Under the pieces are notes generated by a model. It had not been told where the DNA came from, searched no databases, and was given only the letters and a program-made list of their open reading frames with translations. DNA of 64,000 nucleotides, taken from positions 124,001 through 188,000 of the forward strand of contig NZ_FTRU01000007.1 in NCBI RefSeq assembly GCF_900148495.1. The letters run 5' to 3'. The DNA comes from Negativibacillus massiliensis. GTDB lineage: Bacteria; Bacillota; Clostridia; Oscillospirales; Ruminococcaceae. Each line of letters begins with the position of its first letter. The first letter of the stretch is position 1. The position numbers and the translations under genes were made by a program. This document shows, one piece after another, positions 16,791 to 26,240 of the stretch.

Positions 16791-19700
16791 AGTAGTTTCT
16801 TCGGTTGTCTTCTGCACGGGCAGCTGCAATCATTTTCATTTCAATCCAGCGTTCCTTGGTGATTAGAACCTGTCTGGGTTTGCTGCCTTCAAACGGACCA
16901 ATGATGCCTTTTTCTTCCATGGCATCCATCAATCTGGCTGCACGGGCATAGCCTAATTTGAGCTTTCTCTGCAGCATGGAGGTGGAAGCCTGTCCGGTTT
17001 CCACAACAATCTCGATGGCACTTGGGAGCATTTCGTCTTCATCCTCAAAGCCACCACCATCATCCTTGGAGCCTTTTTTCTTATTATCCGAAACAGCGTG
17101 TCGGTCGATTTCGGCGAGGATCTGTTCATCGTAGGTCATCTTCTGGGAAGACTGCTTGATAAATTCAATGATGCGCTCTACCTCACCGTCAGTGACAAAA
17201 CATCCCTGAACACGGGTCGGTTTGGAGGAACCGATTGGAGAGAAGAGCATATCGCCGCGTCCCAACAGTTTTTCAGCGCCGCTGGAATCCAGAATGGTGC
17301 GCGAATCGACTTGAGAGGAAACAGCAAAGGCGATACGGGAAGGAATATTTGCCTTGATAACACCGGTGATGACATCGACAGATGGACGCTGGGTCGCGAT
17401 AACAAGGTGCATTCCGGCAGCACGAGCCATCTGCGCCAGTCGGCAGATAGAATCTTCAACTTCACCTGGAGCTGCCATCATCAGGTCAGCTAGCTCATCG
17501 ATGATAATAACGATCTGCGGCATTGGCTTAAGTCCGTTTTTCTCGGCAGCCCGGTTAAAGCCTGCCATATCACGCACGCTGTAATCCTTAAACATCTGGT
17601 AGCGGTTGAGCATCTCATTTACCGCCCAGGAGAGCGCACCTGCGGCCTTTTTGGGGTCGGTGACAACTGGAATCAGCAGGTGTGGAATGCCGTTATAAAT
17701 GCCAAGCTCGACCATTTTCGGGTCGATGAGCAGCAGTTTTACTTCCTGTGGGGTGGAGTGATAAAGAATGCTGACAATCAGGGAGTTGATGCAGACCGAT
17801 TTACCGGAACCGGTGGAACCGGCAATCAGAGTATGCGGCATCTTTGCCAGATCGGCAACCGTGATTTTGCCGGCAATATCGCGCCCCAAAGCAACAGCCA
17901 AAGGGCTTTTTGCCTGCTGAAATTCCGGAGAATCAATGATTTCGCGGATGGAGACAGTGCTGACCACCTTGTTTGGAACCTCAATGCCAACGGCAGGTTT
18001 GTTTGGAATTGGAGCTTCGATGCGGACACCGGAAGCAGCAAGATTGAGCGCAATGTCGTCGGCAAGGTTGGTGATCTTGCTGATTTTCACACCAGCAGAA
18101 GGCTGAAGCTCGTACCGTGTAACAGCCGGGCCGCGGGCAATGTCGATAATCCTAGTCTGAACTCCGAAACTTTGCAGGGTGGAAACCAGTTTTTCTGCGT
18201 TGGAACGAAGTTCTTCCTGAAGGTTTTCCTCACTCGGCTTGTCCACTTCATTTAAGATGGAAATTGGAGGTTTGATATATTCCGGCTCTTCCGGTTCTGG
18301 TTCCGGTGCATCCATCGAATGAGAAGCTCCCTGTAAATCCATGCCCTGAGCACGAATTTCGTCAGGGGAAACCTCGATGATCTCATGAGAAGAGTCTTTG
18401 CGAGTATTTGGCTGCGGTGTAAGGTCGATATTTTCTGTATGGAAAACAGGAATATCTTCCGGTTCCTCAGCTTCTTCTGGCTGCGGCTGAGGGAAATCCA
18501 GAGAAAGGTCATCCACAACTGGCTGGAAGAATTCTGCCGGTTCTGCAGACTCTGGCTCTGATACATCATGGTCGGTATCAACATGGTTTTGAGCAGTATA
18601 ATCCGAAGTATCTTCATCCGGCAGATGAAAGGTAAAGTTTTCGGGCAAAATAAAATCGTCACCAAGTTCTGAGTCATCCGATTCATCAGGGGTGTCTTCC
18701 CAGGAAAGGCCGGTTTGCTGTACATTGCCAAGTTCTTCTTCAAAGATACGCATTGCTTTTTGCGCATCTGATGAATCGACAACCGGACGAACCTTTGGAT
18801 CAACCATATTAGATTTTAAGGTATTGAGTACATCCTGATCTTCCCGGGCAAGGGTAGTTTTTCCGCCGGAGGTGACACGATGAATTAGATCGTCCAGATA
18901 AGGAGAAGTGACCGGCTCATCCTCCTGATCCGAAATTGCAGAAGGGTCCCAGAGATCATCCACCTGCTCATTTTGTTCTTCCAGCAAAGCTTCCCGTTCA
19001 TTGCGCGGCATCGAGAGCAGCTGGGCGCGCTCCATTTCCTGCTGCTTTTGCTGGGCGCGTTCCAGAGAAAGTTTTTCTTTCCAGGCAGCACGATCCTTTT
19101 GTGTTTGTTCCTGTGCCTGGCGAAGCTGCTGGAGTTCTTCTTCTTTTTTCTGCTTTGCATTAAAAAAGCTGGAAGCATGTGGAGCAGTATCGTCATAGCC
19201 ATCCTCGTCAACGGGAAGTTCCTTGTCGGCAACGGGAATATTGATGTTAAAGTGAGGTTTTCGTCCGGAAGTTTCTCCCTCCGATTCCATCTGTTCCTGT
19301 CGAAGCAGCCGCTGCTGATTTCGGATTTCGGAGTGAGCAACATAGACTTCCTCCATCTTCTGCATCGGTTTTTTAGCCGACTGGTAAAGACCAATAAGGG
19401 TGCCTCCGGTAAGTACCATGATGACCACAAAGATCAGGAGAATCATGGTGACCTTGGCGCCGGTAGAACCAAACCAGTACAGAAGCGGAAGTCCGAAAAT
19501 ACCAGACACAGCGCCGCCGCCATGCCCATCAATTCCGTTTTGGAACAGGAAAAGGAACTTTTCAATCAGATTTCCGTTCGGGATGCCGGTGCCGAACACC
19601 TGAGTGGCACCGCTGAGCAAACAGATGAGCAGCATGGTCTGCCATACCTTGTGGCCGACCAGACCGATAGGCTTGTCCAGTGTGGTCATGATGGAGATAT

Positions 19701-19944
19701 AGAAAAGAAGCGGAGCGATCAAATATGCACTCCAGCCAAACATACCCAAAAAGAAGTTATGTATCCAGTTCCAGACATTCTGCCCCTCAATCAGGGTGGT
19801 TGCCATGATAAAGATGGCGACAGCAAACACAACAATTGCCCAGAATTGCTGACGGGAATGAAGCTCCCGTTTTTGTCGTTCTTTTTCGCTTGCCGCAGCG
19901 CTGGTCTTTGCTTTGCTGCGGGTGGAAGTTTTCTTGGTTGCCAT
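16789..19944 (-). CDS. ftsK: DNA translocase FtsK/SpoIIIE
   Basis: A 1051-residue membrane-anchored, ATP-driven DNA pump that moves chromosomes during division or sporulation. It has four predicted membrane helices near the N-terminus (about residues 30-190) and a long acidic low-complexity linker. The motor has Walker A GSTGSGKS near residue 710, and a winged-helix gamma domain ends the protein ([22 protein letters not shown]). ATG 19944 has AGGAGGA 6-7 bases upstream; an in-frame upstream extension lacks support. It follows ylzJ and tepA as in Bacillus, pointing to the SpoIIIE ortholog. Confidence 0.95.
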   Translation of the reverse strand: MATKKTSTRSKAKTSAAASEKERQKRELHSRQQFWAIVVFAVAIFIMATTLIEGQNVWNWIHNFFLGMFGWSAYLIAPLLFYISIMTTLDKPIGLVGHKVWQTMLLICLLSGATQVFGTGIPNGNLIEKFLFLFQNGIDGHGGGAVSGIFGLPLLYWFGSTGAKVTMILLIFVVIMVLTGGTLIGLYQSAKKPMQKMEEVYVAHSEIRNQQRLLRQEQMESEGETSGRKPHFNINIPVADKELPVDEDGYDDTAPHASSFFNAKQKKEEELQQLRQAQEQTQKDRAAWKEKLSLERAQQKQQEMERAQLLSMPRNEREALLEEQNEQVDDLWDPSAISDQEDEPVTSPYLDDLIHRVTSGGKTTLAREDQDVLNTLKSNMVDPKVRPVVDSSDAQKAMRIFEEELGNVQQTGLSWEDTPDESDDSELGDDFILPENFTFHLPDEDTSDYTAQNHVDTDHDVSEPESAEPAEFFQPVVDDLSLDFPQPQPEEAEEPEDIPVFHTENIDLTPQPNTRKDSSHEIIEVSPDEIRAQGMDLQGASHSMDAPEPEPEEPEYIKPPISILNEVDKPSEENLQEELRSNAEKLVSTLQSFGVQTRIIDIARGPAVTRYELQPSAGVKISKITNLADDIALNLAASGVRIEAPIPNKPAVGIEVPNKVVSTVSIREIIDSPEFQQAKSPLAVALGRDIAGKITVADLAKMPHTLIAGSTGSGKSVCINSLIVSILYHSTPQEVKLLLIDPKMVELGIYNGIPHLLIPVVTDPKKAAGALSWAVNEMLNRYQMFKDYSVRDMAGFNRAAEKNGLKPMPQIVIIIDELADLMMAAPGEVEDSICRLAQMARAAGMHLVIATQRPSVDVITGVIKANIPSRIAFAVSSQVDSRTILDSSGAEKLLGRGDMLFSPIGSSKPTRVQGCFVTDGEVERIIEFIKQSSQKMTYDEQILAEIDRHAVSDNKKKGSKDDGGGFEDEDEMLPSAIEIVVETGQASTSMLQRKLKLGYARAARLMDAMEEKGIIGPFEGSKPRQVLITKERWIEMKMIAAARAEDNRRNY

Positions 19945-19996
19945 GAGTGTCCTCCTGTCTGTATCAATATGTAATGCGGCAAAATGCCGCGAAGAA

Positions 19997-20269
19997 TCAA
20001 AGAAGATGGGGATAATGGAAGAGGTAGTTTTGTCCTTCTTGTTGGTTGGAAGAATATGGGATATTTGCTCCAAGAGACAGCTTGAGGTAATCGCCTGGAT
20101 TGGTGGAAAGGATACGGTTTATGGTAAACTGACCACCCTGCGCGACACCTTCTACCATGCTGGTGGGGGAAAGACTCAGCACAGACTGAGCTTTTGGGAG
20201 CGGAAGGTCTGCCTGATCGGCAAACATCTGCTGCATGATGGGAACGGGCACAATGGAGTGAAGGATCAT
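19997..20269 (-). CDS. ylzJ: YlzJ-like protein
   Basis: A 90-residue conserved protein of unknown function. The MIL-S-IVP start, the MVEG segment and the [16 protein letters not shown] end match Bacillus YlzJ. It lies exactly between tepA and ftsK/spoIIIE, as in Bacillus, and overlaps the tepA stop by 4 bases. The high conservation of this arrangement supports it being real despite the short length. Confidence 0.8.
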   Translation of the reverse strand: MILHSIVPVPIMQQMFADQADLPLPKAQSVLSLSPTSMVEGVAQGGQFTINRILSTNPGDYLKLSLGANIPYSSNQQEGQNYLFHYPHLL

Positions 20270-21081
20270 TTTTTCTTCTTCCCTCCTGCCTTGGAGTGGG
20301 TTTTGGACTTTTCGTTTGGCTTGGAAGAACCTTCGATCATCTCATAAAGACAGGCGATTGCTTCGTTTAAACCGCCCAGATGGTCGATCAGTCCGGTTTC
20401 TACCGCTTTTTCACCGTCAAGCACAGTGCCCACATCCATCACAAGCTCACCGGTATTCATCATCAGCTGGCGAAAATCCTTGGAAGAAATCTGGGAATTT
20501 TCAGTGACAAAGCGCACAATTCGTTCCTGCATCCGGTCAAAGTAAGAAAGGGTCTGCGGAACACCTAAAACCAAACCATTCATGCGGACCGGATGGACGG
20601 TCATGGTAGCGGATGGGGCGATGAAGGATTGTTTTGCACTGCATGCAAGCGGTACACCGATGGAATGACCGCCGCCCAGTACCAAGGAAACGGTCGGCTT
20701 TTTCATCCCAGAAATCAGCTCAGCAATGGCAAGTCCCGCTTCCACATCACCGCCGACCGTATTGAGAATAATCATCAGTCCCTCGATGGAAGGGTCCTGT
20801 TCGATTGCCACCAGCTGTGGAATGACATGTTCATATTTTGTGGTTTTGTTCTGCGGCGGAAGGATATAATGACCCTCGATCTGACCAACAATGGTCAGGC
20901 AGTGGATCACATGCTTTGCCTTTGTCATGGTAACAGAACCGCTTTGCAGAATCTGTTCGGACTGGTCGTTTTCTTCTGTTTCTTCATCGGGAGCTTCGGT
21001 GCCGTTTGCAGGCTGAGCAGGGGAAGGCATCTCGATGAGGGTGATTTTTTGTCTTTGGCTTTTTTTATTTTTCTGACCCAA
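20266..21081 (-). CDS. tepA: ClpP-like serine protease TepA (YmfB)
   Basis: A 271-residue relative of ClpP named translocation-enhancing protein in Bacillus. The N-terminal 50 residues are charged and low complexity. The core has [15 protein letters not shown] and the nucleophile in [11 protein letters not shown], and TVHPVR supplies a His. The C-terminus is lysine rich. The TTG start at 21081 is chosen for its GGAGG 8 bases upstream. The gene is first in the tepA-ylzJ-ftsK operon and has its own promoter. Confidence 0.88.
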   Translation of the reverse strand: MGQKNKKSQRQKITLIEMPSPAQPANGTEAPDEETEENDQSEQILQSGSVTMTKAKHVIHCLTIVGQIEGHYILPPQNKTTKYEHVIPQLVAIEQDPSIEGLMIILNTVGGDVEAGLAIAELISGMKKPTVSLVLGGGHSIGVPLACSAKQSFIAPSATMTVHPVRMNGLVLGVPQTLSYFDRMQERIVRFVTENSQISSKDFRQLMMNTGELVMDVGTVLDGEKAVETGLIDHLGGLNEAIACLYEMIEGSSKPNEKSKTHSKAGGKKKK

Positions 21082-21159
21082 GCGTCACACCTCCGAAAAT
21101 AGTTTTTCAAAGTTAGTGTGCGCATGAGAAAACAGAATATACCCGATTGCCTACTCTTT

Positions 21160-21188
21160 ATTATAGCGTGATTTGATCGCGCAGGCAA
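21160..21188 (-). promoter_or_regulatory. SigA promoter of tepA-ylzJ-ftsK
   Basis: On the minus strand TTGCCT and a perfect TATAAT are separated by 17 bases, about 80 bases upstream of the tepA start. Confidence 0.75.
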
Positions 21189-21334
21189 CCGAAGAAAGGC
21201 GGATGGATTCTGCTGGGAAAGAACAGATTTTTGCCGAAATCTTTGAGTTTTACAGGGAAAAGATCATCCAGTGTTTTTGGATATCAGAGAAAAAGTATAG
21301 CACAAAAAAAGGCAGTGACTCAAGCAAGGATTGT

Positions 21335-21382
21335 AAAAAAATAAAAAAGAAAGAGCATCCCGCAATTTTGCAGGATGCTCTG
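21335..21382 (-). terminator. Intrinsic terminator of fba
   Basis: AGAGCATCC and GGATGCTCT pair, and on the minus strand the stem is followed by a long T-rich tract. It terminates the fba transcript after a 350-base 3' untranslated region that contains repeat copy A. Confidence 0.8.
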
Positions 21383-21420
21383 TTTATTGAGCAAAATGAA
21401 AAGAATTTTGTTTAGCTGCA

Positions 21421-21737
21421 CGAGAGTAACTAGGAACCATCGCGAAGCAAACACTTTTCTTTTGGTTTTGTCGACAGAATCGAATTTTACTCTTGCTCAA
21501 AAGAGCGAGTGTGTTAACACGAGCGAGCGCCGTGTACTGAAACTATCGCCTTACACAAAACCAAAGCGCGATATTGGGACCAGGCTCAGCCAGGTCTAGC
21601 TTCAAGCTGGCTTTTCTTTTAGCAAAGAGCAGGCAGAGGAAAGAAAACTTGCCGTATCGCACAAACCAGCGATAGAACTGTGCGAAGCGAACACTTTTCT
21701 TTTGGGTCTACCTTTTCTTTTAGCAAAGAAAAGGTAG
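21421..21737. repeat. Intergenic multi-hairpin repeat, copy A
   Basis: A chain of hairpins between the fba stop and its terminator. It includes CTACCTTTTCTTT pairing with AAAGAAAAGGTAG (21708-21737), a GTGTTAACAC palindrome, and the word CCAGGCTCAGCCAGG. An internal 24-base direct repeat occurs at 21441 and 21681. The stretch at 21504-21590 matches copy C at 34078-34180 with changes. No coding frame is supported. Confidence 0.7.
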
Positions 21738-21738
21738 A

Positions 21739-22602
21739 TTAAGCTTTGTCGATGGAGCCGAACAGTTCCATTTTTTCTTTTACTTTTGCTTTGATTGCTT
21801 CAAAACCAGGTTTGAGAACTTTTCTTGGGTCGAAGCCTTTCTTCTGCTGATCGAGATTTTCTTCGAAGTATTTGCGAGTAGCTTCAGTAAATACGATCTG
21901 GCATTCGGTGTTTACGTTGATCTTGGAAACACCCTTGGAGATAGCGTCTTTTACCATCTCATCCGGGATACCTGTTCCGCCATGCAGAACCAGTGGCATT
22001 TTACCGGTCTTTTCCTGGATCTTAGCCAGAACGTCCAGACGCAGACCAGCCCAGTTTTCTGGATATACGCCATGGATGTTGCCGATACCAGCAGCCAGCA
22101 TATCAACGCCCAGTTCGCAGATGCTTGCGCATTCGTTTGGATCAGCGATTTCGCCGCCGCCGAGTACGCCGTCTTCTTCACCGCCGATTGCGCCTACCTC
22201 AGCTTCAACAGAGATGCCTTTTGCATGAGCCAGAGCAACGATTTCTTTTGTTTTTTCGATATTTTCTTCAATGCCGTATTTGGAACCATCGAACATAACG
22301 GAGGAGAAACCTTTTTCGATGCATTCTTTTGCACCTTCATAGGTACCATGATCCAGATGCAGAGCAACTGGAACAGTGATGTTCAGCTCTTTGAGCATAC
22401 CGTTAACCATGCCGACAACAGTGCTGATACCGCCCATGTATTTACCTGCGCCTTCGGATACACCCAGGATAACAGGGGAGTTGTTTTCCTGTGCAGTCAA
22501 CAGGATTGCTTTTGTCCATTCGAGATTGTTGATGTTAAAGTGACCTACCGCATATTTGCCGGCTTTTGCTTTGTCCAGCATCTCTTTTGCAGAAACTAAC
22601 AT
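21739..22602 (-). CDS. fba: Class II fructose-bisphosphate aldolase
   Basis: A zinc-dependent glycolytic enzyme that splits fructose 1,6-bisphosphate in the cytoplasm. The 287-residue protein has the class II signature with H82-L-D84-H85 and GGEEDGVLGGG. The C-terminal VLHGGTGIPDE and INVNTECQ regions supply further metal and phosphate contacts. ATG 22602 is preceded by AAGGAGG. It has its own promoter and a leader with a perfect palindrome. Confidence 0.95.
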   Translation of the reverse strand: MLVSAKEMLDKAKAGKYAVGHFNINNLEWTKAILLTAQENNSPVILGVSEGAGKYMGGISTVVGMVNGMLKELNITVPVALHLDHGTYEGAKECIEKGFSSVMFDGSKYGIEENIEKTKEIVALAHAKGISVEAEVGAIGGEEDGVLGGGEIADPNECASICELGVDMLAAGIGNIHGVYPENWAGLRLDVLAKIQEKTGKMPLVLHGGTGIPDEMVKDAISKGVSKINVNTECQIVFTEATRKYFEENLDQQKKGFDPRKVLKPGFEAIKAKVKEKMELFGSIDKA

Positions 22603-22629
22603 ATGAAATTCCTCCTTATTTTGAAGAGC

Positions 22630-22653
22630 CTGGTTTCCCGAAATTTCGGGAAA
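22630..22653 (-). promoter_or_regulatory. Perfect palindrome in the fba leader
   Basis: Two 12-base arms, GGTTTCCCGAAA and TTTCGGGAAACC, adjoin without a loop between the fba -10 region and its ribosome binding site. It could be an operator or an RNA hairpin that blocks or protects the messenger. Confidence 0.6.
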
Positions 22654-22673
22654 CCGCCATTCCTTGTGCTTTT

Positions 22674-22702
22674 ATTATAAACAATTATAGTAGGAAAATC
22701 AA
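22674..22702 (-). promoter_or_regulatory. SigA promoter of fba
   Basis: On the minus strand TTGATT and TATAAT are separated by 17 bases, about 70 bases before the start codon. Confidence 0.7.
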
Positions 22703-22808
22703 TTGCTTTTGGTAAACACACAGGTTGATGGCTGTTTAGAACAGAACTGGGAAAGCGTATTCATAAAAAAATTTACGATGTCAGAGGAGCCTTTCGACGG
22801 ATTTTTTG

Positions 22809-22837
22809 TTGACTTTTCAGTAAAAAAAGCTTAAAAT
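22809..22837 (+). promoter_or_regulatory. SigA promoter of the phosphoglucomutase gene
   Basis: TTGACT and TAAAAT are separated by 17 bases, with the start codon about 85 bases downstream. Confidence 0.75.
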
Positions 22838-22924
22838 AAGAATGGAGTATATTAATTTTGTATAGTTTTTGAAAAAAAGGGAAATTCTTAAAACTCCCAT
22901 TAAGATTAGAAAGGGTGGATTGCG

Positions 22925-24637
22925 GTGAACTATCTGGAAACTTATGAAATTTGGAAAAAAAGACAGCTGGAAGATCCGGACCTGATCGCAGAAATGATTG
23001 AGATCGAGGGAAACGAACAGGAAATCAAAGAACGCTTTATCCGTATGCTGGAATTTGGAACAGCAGGTCTGCGCGGTATTCTGGGTGTGGGAACTAACCG
23101 GATGAATATTTATACAGTCGCACTGGCAACTCAGGGTATGGCTGACTATATCAACGAACAGTATGAAAACCCAACCGTTGCGATTGCTTATGACAGCCGT
23201 ATTAAAAGTGATCTGTTTGCAAGGGTGACCGCACGTGTCTTTGCAGCAAATGGCGTAAAGGCATATCTGTTTAAAGAACTGATGCCAACTCCAACCCTTT
23301 CGTTTGCAGTTCGTCAGCTCAAATGCAGTGCTGGTATCGTGATTACTGCCAGCCACAATCCATCTCAGTACAATGGTTACAAGGCTTACGACGAGGAAGG
23401 CTGCCAGCTGAATCCGGAAGCCGCTGCAAAGGTGCTGGAATATGCAGCAAAACGTGATATTTTTGATGGTGTCAAGAAGATGTCTCTGGATGAAGGTCTG
23501 CGCACCGGTATGATCGAGTACATATCCGATGAACTGGTAGACCAGTATCTGCACAAGGTATTCTCCCTGAGAATCAACAAAACTCCGGTAACCGAGAGCA
23601 GCCTTAAGGTAGTATACACTCCGCTTAACGGTACCGGAAATAAACTGGTTCGCCGTATTTTGGGCAAGATGGGCATTGAAGATATCGCAGTTGTACGGGA
23701 ACAGGAGCGTCCAGATGGCAAATTCCCAACCTGTCCATACCCAAACCCGGAAGAAAAAGCAACCTTGCAGCTTGGTATTGAGCTGTGCAAGAAGATAAAC
23801 GGTGACCTGGTTCTGGCAACTGACCCGGACGCAGACCGCGTTGGTGTTGCGGTAAATCATCATGGAGAGTATGTGCTTCCAACCGGAAATGAGATCGGTG
23901 TGCTGATGCTTGACTATATTGCAAAACAGCGTATTGCACATGGAACCATGCCAAAGAAACCGATTGCAGTTAAATCCATCGTATCCACACCACTGGCTGA
24001 TGTGGTTGCAAAGAGCTACGGTATCGAGATGGTGAACGTCCTGACTGGATTTAAGTATATCGGTGAGCAGGTCACCATGCTTCAGAAACAGGGCGAGGAA
24101 AGCCGCTTCCTGCTGGGCTTTGAGGAAAGCTACGGCTATCTGACCGGCGCACATGTCCGCGATAAGGATGCAGTAAACGGCTCAATGATTATCTGCGAGA
24201 TGGCAGAGTACTACAAGAAACAGGGCAAGACCCTGATTGACGCGCTGGACGATATTTTTGCTCGCTTTGGCGTTTATGCAGCAAGAGTAAAAGGCTATAC
24301 CTTCGAAGGCACTGATGGTATGGAAAAGATGGCAAATATCATGAAAAAGCTGCGCTCCAATCCACCAACATCCTTTGCAGGATATGAGGTGCTTTCCTGT
24401 GCAGATTACCAGACTTCAATCAGAAAGGATTTCCGTACCGGCGGTGAGACCAAGATTGATCTGCCAACTTCCAACGTACTGGAATACAATCTGGAGAACA
24501 ATCTGAAGGTGATTATCCGTCCGTCCGGAACTGAACCAAAGATCAAAGTATATCTGACAATCGTGACAAACGATAAGCCACAGATCGATTTGATTGCAGA
24601 AAACCTGTTCCACAGCGCACAGGGTTTGATGGCATAA
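22925..24637 (+). CDS. Phosphoglucomutase/phosphomannomutase
   Basis: A 570-residue alpha-D-phosphohexomutase that interconverts hexose 1- and 6-phosphates for glycolysis and envelope precursors. The active-site phosphoserine is S143 in TASHNP and the magnesium loop is DPDADR. The sugar loop is GFEESYG and the phosphate loop is RPSGTEPK. GTG 22925 has AAGGGTGG 6 bases upstream. It resembles PgcA-type bacterial enzymes and stands alone between promoter and terminator. Confidence 0.93.
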   Translation: MNYLETYEIWKKRQLEDPDLIAEMIEIEGNEQEIKERFIRMLEFGTAGLRGILGVGTNRMNIYTVALATQGMADYINEQYENPTVAIAYDSRIKSDLFARVTARVFAANGVKAYLFKELMPTPTLSFAVRQLKCSAGIVITASHNPSQYNGYKAYDEEGCQLNPEAAAKVLEYAAKRDIFDGVKKMSLDEGLRTGMIEYISDELVDQYLHKVFSLRINKTPVTESSLKVVYTPLNGTGNKLVRRILGKMGIEDIAVVREQERPDGKFPTCPYPNPEEKATLQLGIELCKKINGDLVLATDPDADRVGVAVNHHGEYVLPTGNEIGVLMLDYIAKQRIAHGTMPKKPIAVKSIVSTPLADVVAKSYGIEMVNVLTGFKYIGEQVTMLQKQGEESRFLLGFEESYGYLTGAHVRDKDAVNGSMIICEMAEYYKKQGKTLIDALDDIFARFGVYAARVKGYTFEGTDGMEKMANIMKKLRSNPPTSFAGYEVLSCADYQTSIRKDFRTGGETKIDLPTSNVLEYNLENNLKVIIRPSGTEPKIKVYLTIVTNDKPQIDLIAENLFHSAQGLMA

Positions 24638-24649
24638 TCCCCAAAATAT

Positions 24650-24688
24650 AAAGGCAGGGCATCCTCTTTGGGTGCCTTGCCTTTTTTG
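24650..24688 (+). terminator. Intrinsic terminator of the phosphoglucomutase gene
   Basis: AAGGCA-G-GGCA pairs with TGCC-T-TGCCTT and is followed by T6. Confidence 0.85.
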
Positions 24689-24751
24689 TCCCAAAACAGG
24701 AAAAACAGAAAATGAGAAAAAAGAGGGACGAATTTTTATACATCAGGACAC

Positions 24752-24779
24752 TTGAATTTCATACGCATCTTGCTATAAT
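24752..24779 (+). promoter_or_regulatory. Promoter of the MATE gene
   Basis: TTGAAT and TATAAT are separated by 16 bases, with an extended -10 (TGC before TATAAT). Confidence 0.75.
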
Positions 24780-24832
24780 AAAAAATATGACTTTGTTAAG
24801 GTAAAGTAAAATTTTAGAAAAGGATGGGTGTT

Positions 24833-26194
24833 ATGAAGAAGTCTTATGAAATGGACATGTGCAGCGGACCACTTTTGAGCAAGATTTTGGTGTTTTCGAT
24901 CCCGCTGATGCTTTCCGGTATTTTGCAGCTGCTGTTTAATGCAGCGGATATCATCGTTGTCGGACGTTTTACAGGAAGTGAAGCTCTGGCGGCGGTTGGT
25001 TCCACCTCAGCGCTTATCAACCTGATCATCAACCTGTTTATCGGTATTTCGGTCGGTGCAAACGTTGTGGTTGCACGTTTTTATGGCGCAAGAGATGTGG
25101 ATGGCGTTCATGAAGCAGTTCACACCTCTATTTTGACCGCAATTATCGGTGGTATTATCCTGATCTTCGTGGGTGTTCTGCTTGCAAAACCGCTTCTGGA
25201 ACTGATGGGAACTCCGGAAGACGTTATTGATCTTTCGGTTTTGTATATGCGCATTTACTTTGTCGGTATGCCGGCATTTATGCTGTATAACTTTGGTGCA
25301 GCGATCCTTCGTGCAATCGGTGATACCAAACGTCCTTTATACTTTTTGACCTTGTCTGGTGTGGTCAATGTTGTTTTGAACCTGTTTTTTGTTATTGTGT
25401 TCAAGATGGGTGTTGCCGGTGTTGCACTGGCAACCATTATTTCCCAGGCAATATCTGCAGTGCTGATTGTGCTGTGTCTGATCAAGATGGAGGGACCATG
25501 TCATCTGGACTTAAAACATCTTCAGTTTCACGGCAAAACACTGGCAGCGATGCTCCGTATCGGTCTGCCTGCCGGACTTCAGGGTGCAGTATTCAGCATC
25601 TCCAACGTGTTGATTCAGTCTTCGGTCAACTCCTTTGGCTCTCTAGTTATGGCGGGAAATACCGCAGCAAGCAACATCGAGGGCTTTGTATACACAGCAA
25701 TGAACGCAGTATACCAGACCTCTCTGAGCTTTACCAGCCAGAATATGGGTGCAAAACAGTTTAAACGTGTCGATAAGATTCTGATGGAATGTCTGCTGGT
25801 TGTTGCAGTGGTTGGCCTGGTACTGGGAAATGGCGCATATTTCCTGGGAAATCAGCTGCTGGGTATTTACTCCTCCGATCCGCAGGTTATTCAGTACGGA
25901 CTGATTCGTCTGAGCTTTGTTAGTGCGACCTATTTCCTTTGTGGTTTGATGGATGTTATGGTCGGCAGTATTCGTGGTCTGGGCTACTCCATCATGCCAA
26001 TGCTGGTTTCCCTGACTGGTGCATGCCTGTTCCGCGTAATCTGGATTTTCACCATCTTCCAGTTAGATCGAACATTGGAATGTCTGTATATCTCCTACCC
26101 GATTTCCTGGATTCTGACGGCAGGAGTTCACTTTATCTGTTATCTTTGTGTTCGCAAGAAAGCTTTTGCAAGAGCAGAACAAGCTACACTTTAA
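24833..26194 (+). CDS. MATE family efflux transporter
   Basis: A 453-residue inner-membrane protein with twelve predicted helices that would export drugs or metabolites in exchange for Na+ or H+. It has the family-like N-terminus (PLLSKILVFSIPLMLSGILQLLFNAADIIVVGRF) and a similar repeat half after residue 230. ATG 24833 is placed 8 bases after AAAGGA; an in-frame ATG three codons earlier overlaps that site. The substrate is unknown. Confidence 0.9.
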   Translation: MKKSYEMDMCSGPLLSKILVFSIPLMLSGILQLLFNAADIIVVGRFTGSEALAAVGSTSALINLIINLFIGISVGANVVVARFYGARDVDGVHEAVHTSILTAIIGGIILIFVGVLLAKPLLELMGTPEDVIDLSVLYMRIYFVGMPAFMLYNFGAAILRAIGDTKRPLYFLTLSGVVNVVLNLFFVIVFKMGVAGVALATIISQAISAVLIVLCLIKMEGPCHLDLKHLQFHGKTLAAMLRIGLPAGLQGAVFSISNVLIQSSVNSFGSLVMAGNTAASNIEGFVYTAMNAVYQTSLSFTSQNMGAKQFKRVDKILMECLLVVAVVGLVLGNGAYFLGNQLLGIYSSDPQVIQYGLIRLSFVSATYFLCGLMDVMVGSIRGLGYSIMPMLVSLTGACLFRVIWIFTIFQLDRTLECLYISYPISWILTAGVHFICYLCVRKKAFARAEQATL

Positions 26195-26203
26195 TTCAAA
26201 AAG

Positions 26204-26235
26204 AAAAAGCCCGGGAATTTTCCCGGGCTTTTTTG
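26204..26235. terminator. Bidirectional terminator (MATE / LTA synthase)
   Basis: AAAAAGCCCGGGAA pairs with TTCCCGGGCTTTTTT. It serves two converging genes. Confidence 0.92.
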
Positions 26236-26240
26236 TTATC

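Noticed and set aside
18973-19974. Plus-strand frames across the ftsK linker region
   Set aside because: They are antisense to the low-complexity linker and rich in Phe/Leu/Ser by composition only.
22817-24154. A 445-codon frame antisense to the phosphoglucomutase gene
   Set aside because: It is a by-product of codon bias in the mutase gene and shows no domain.
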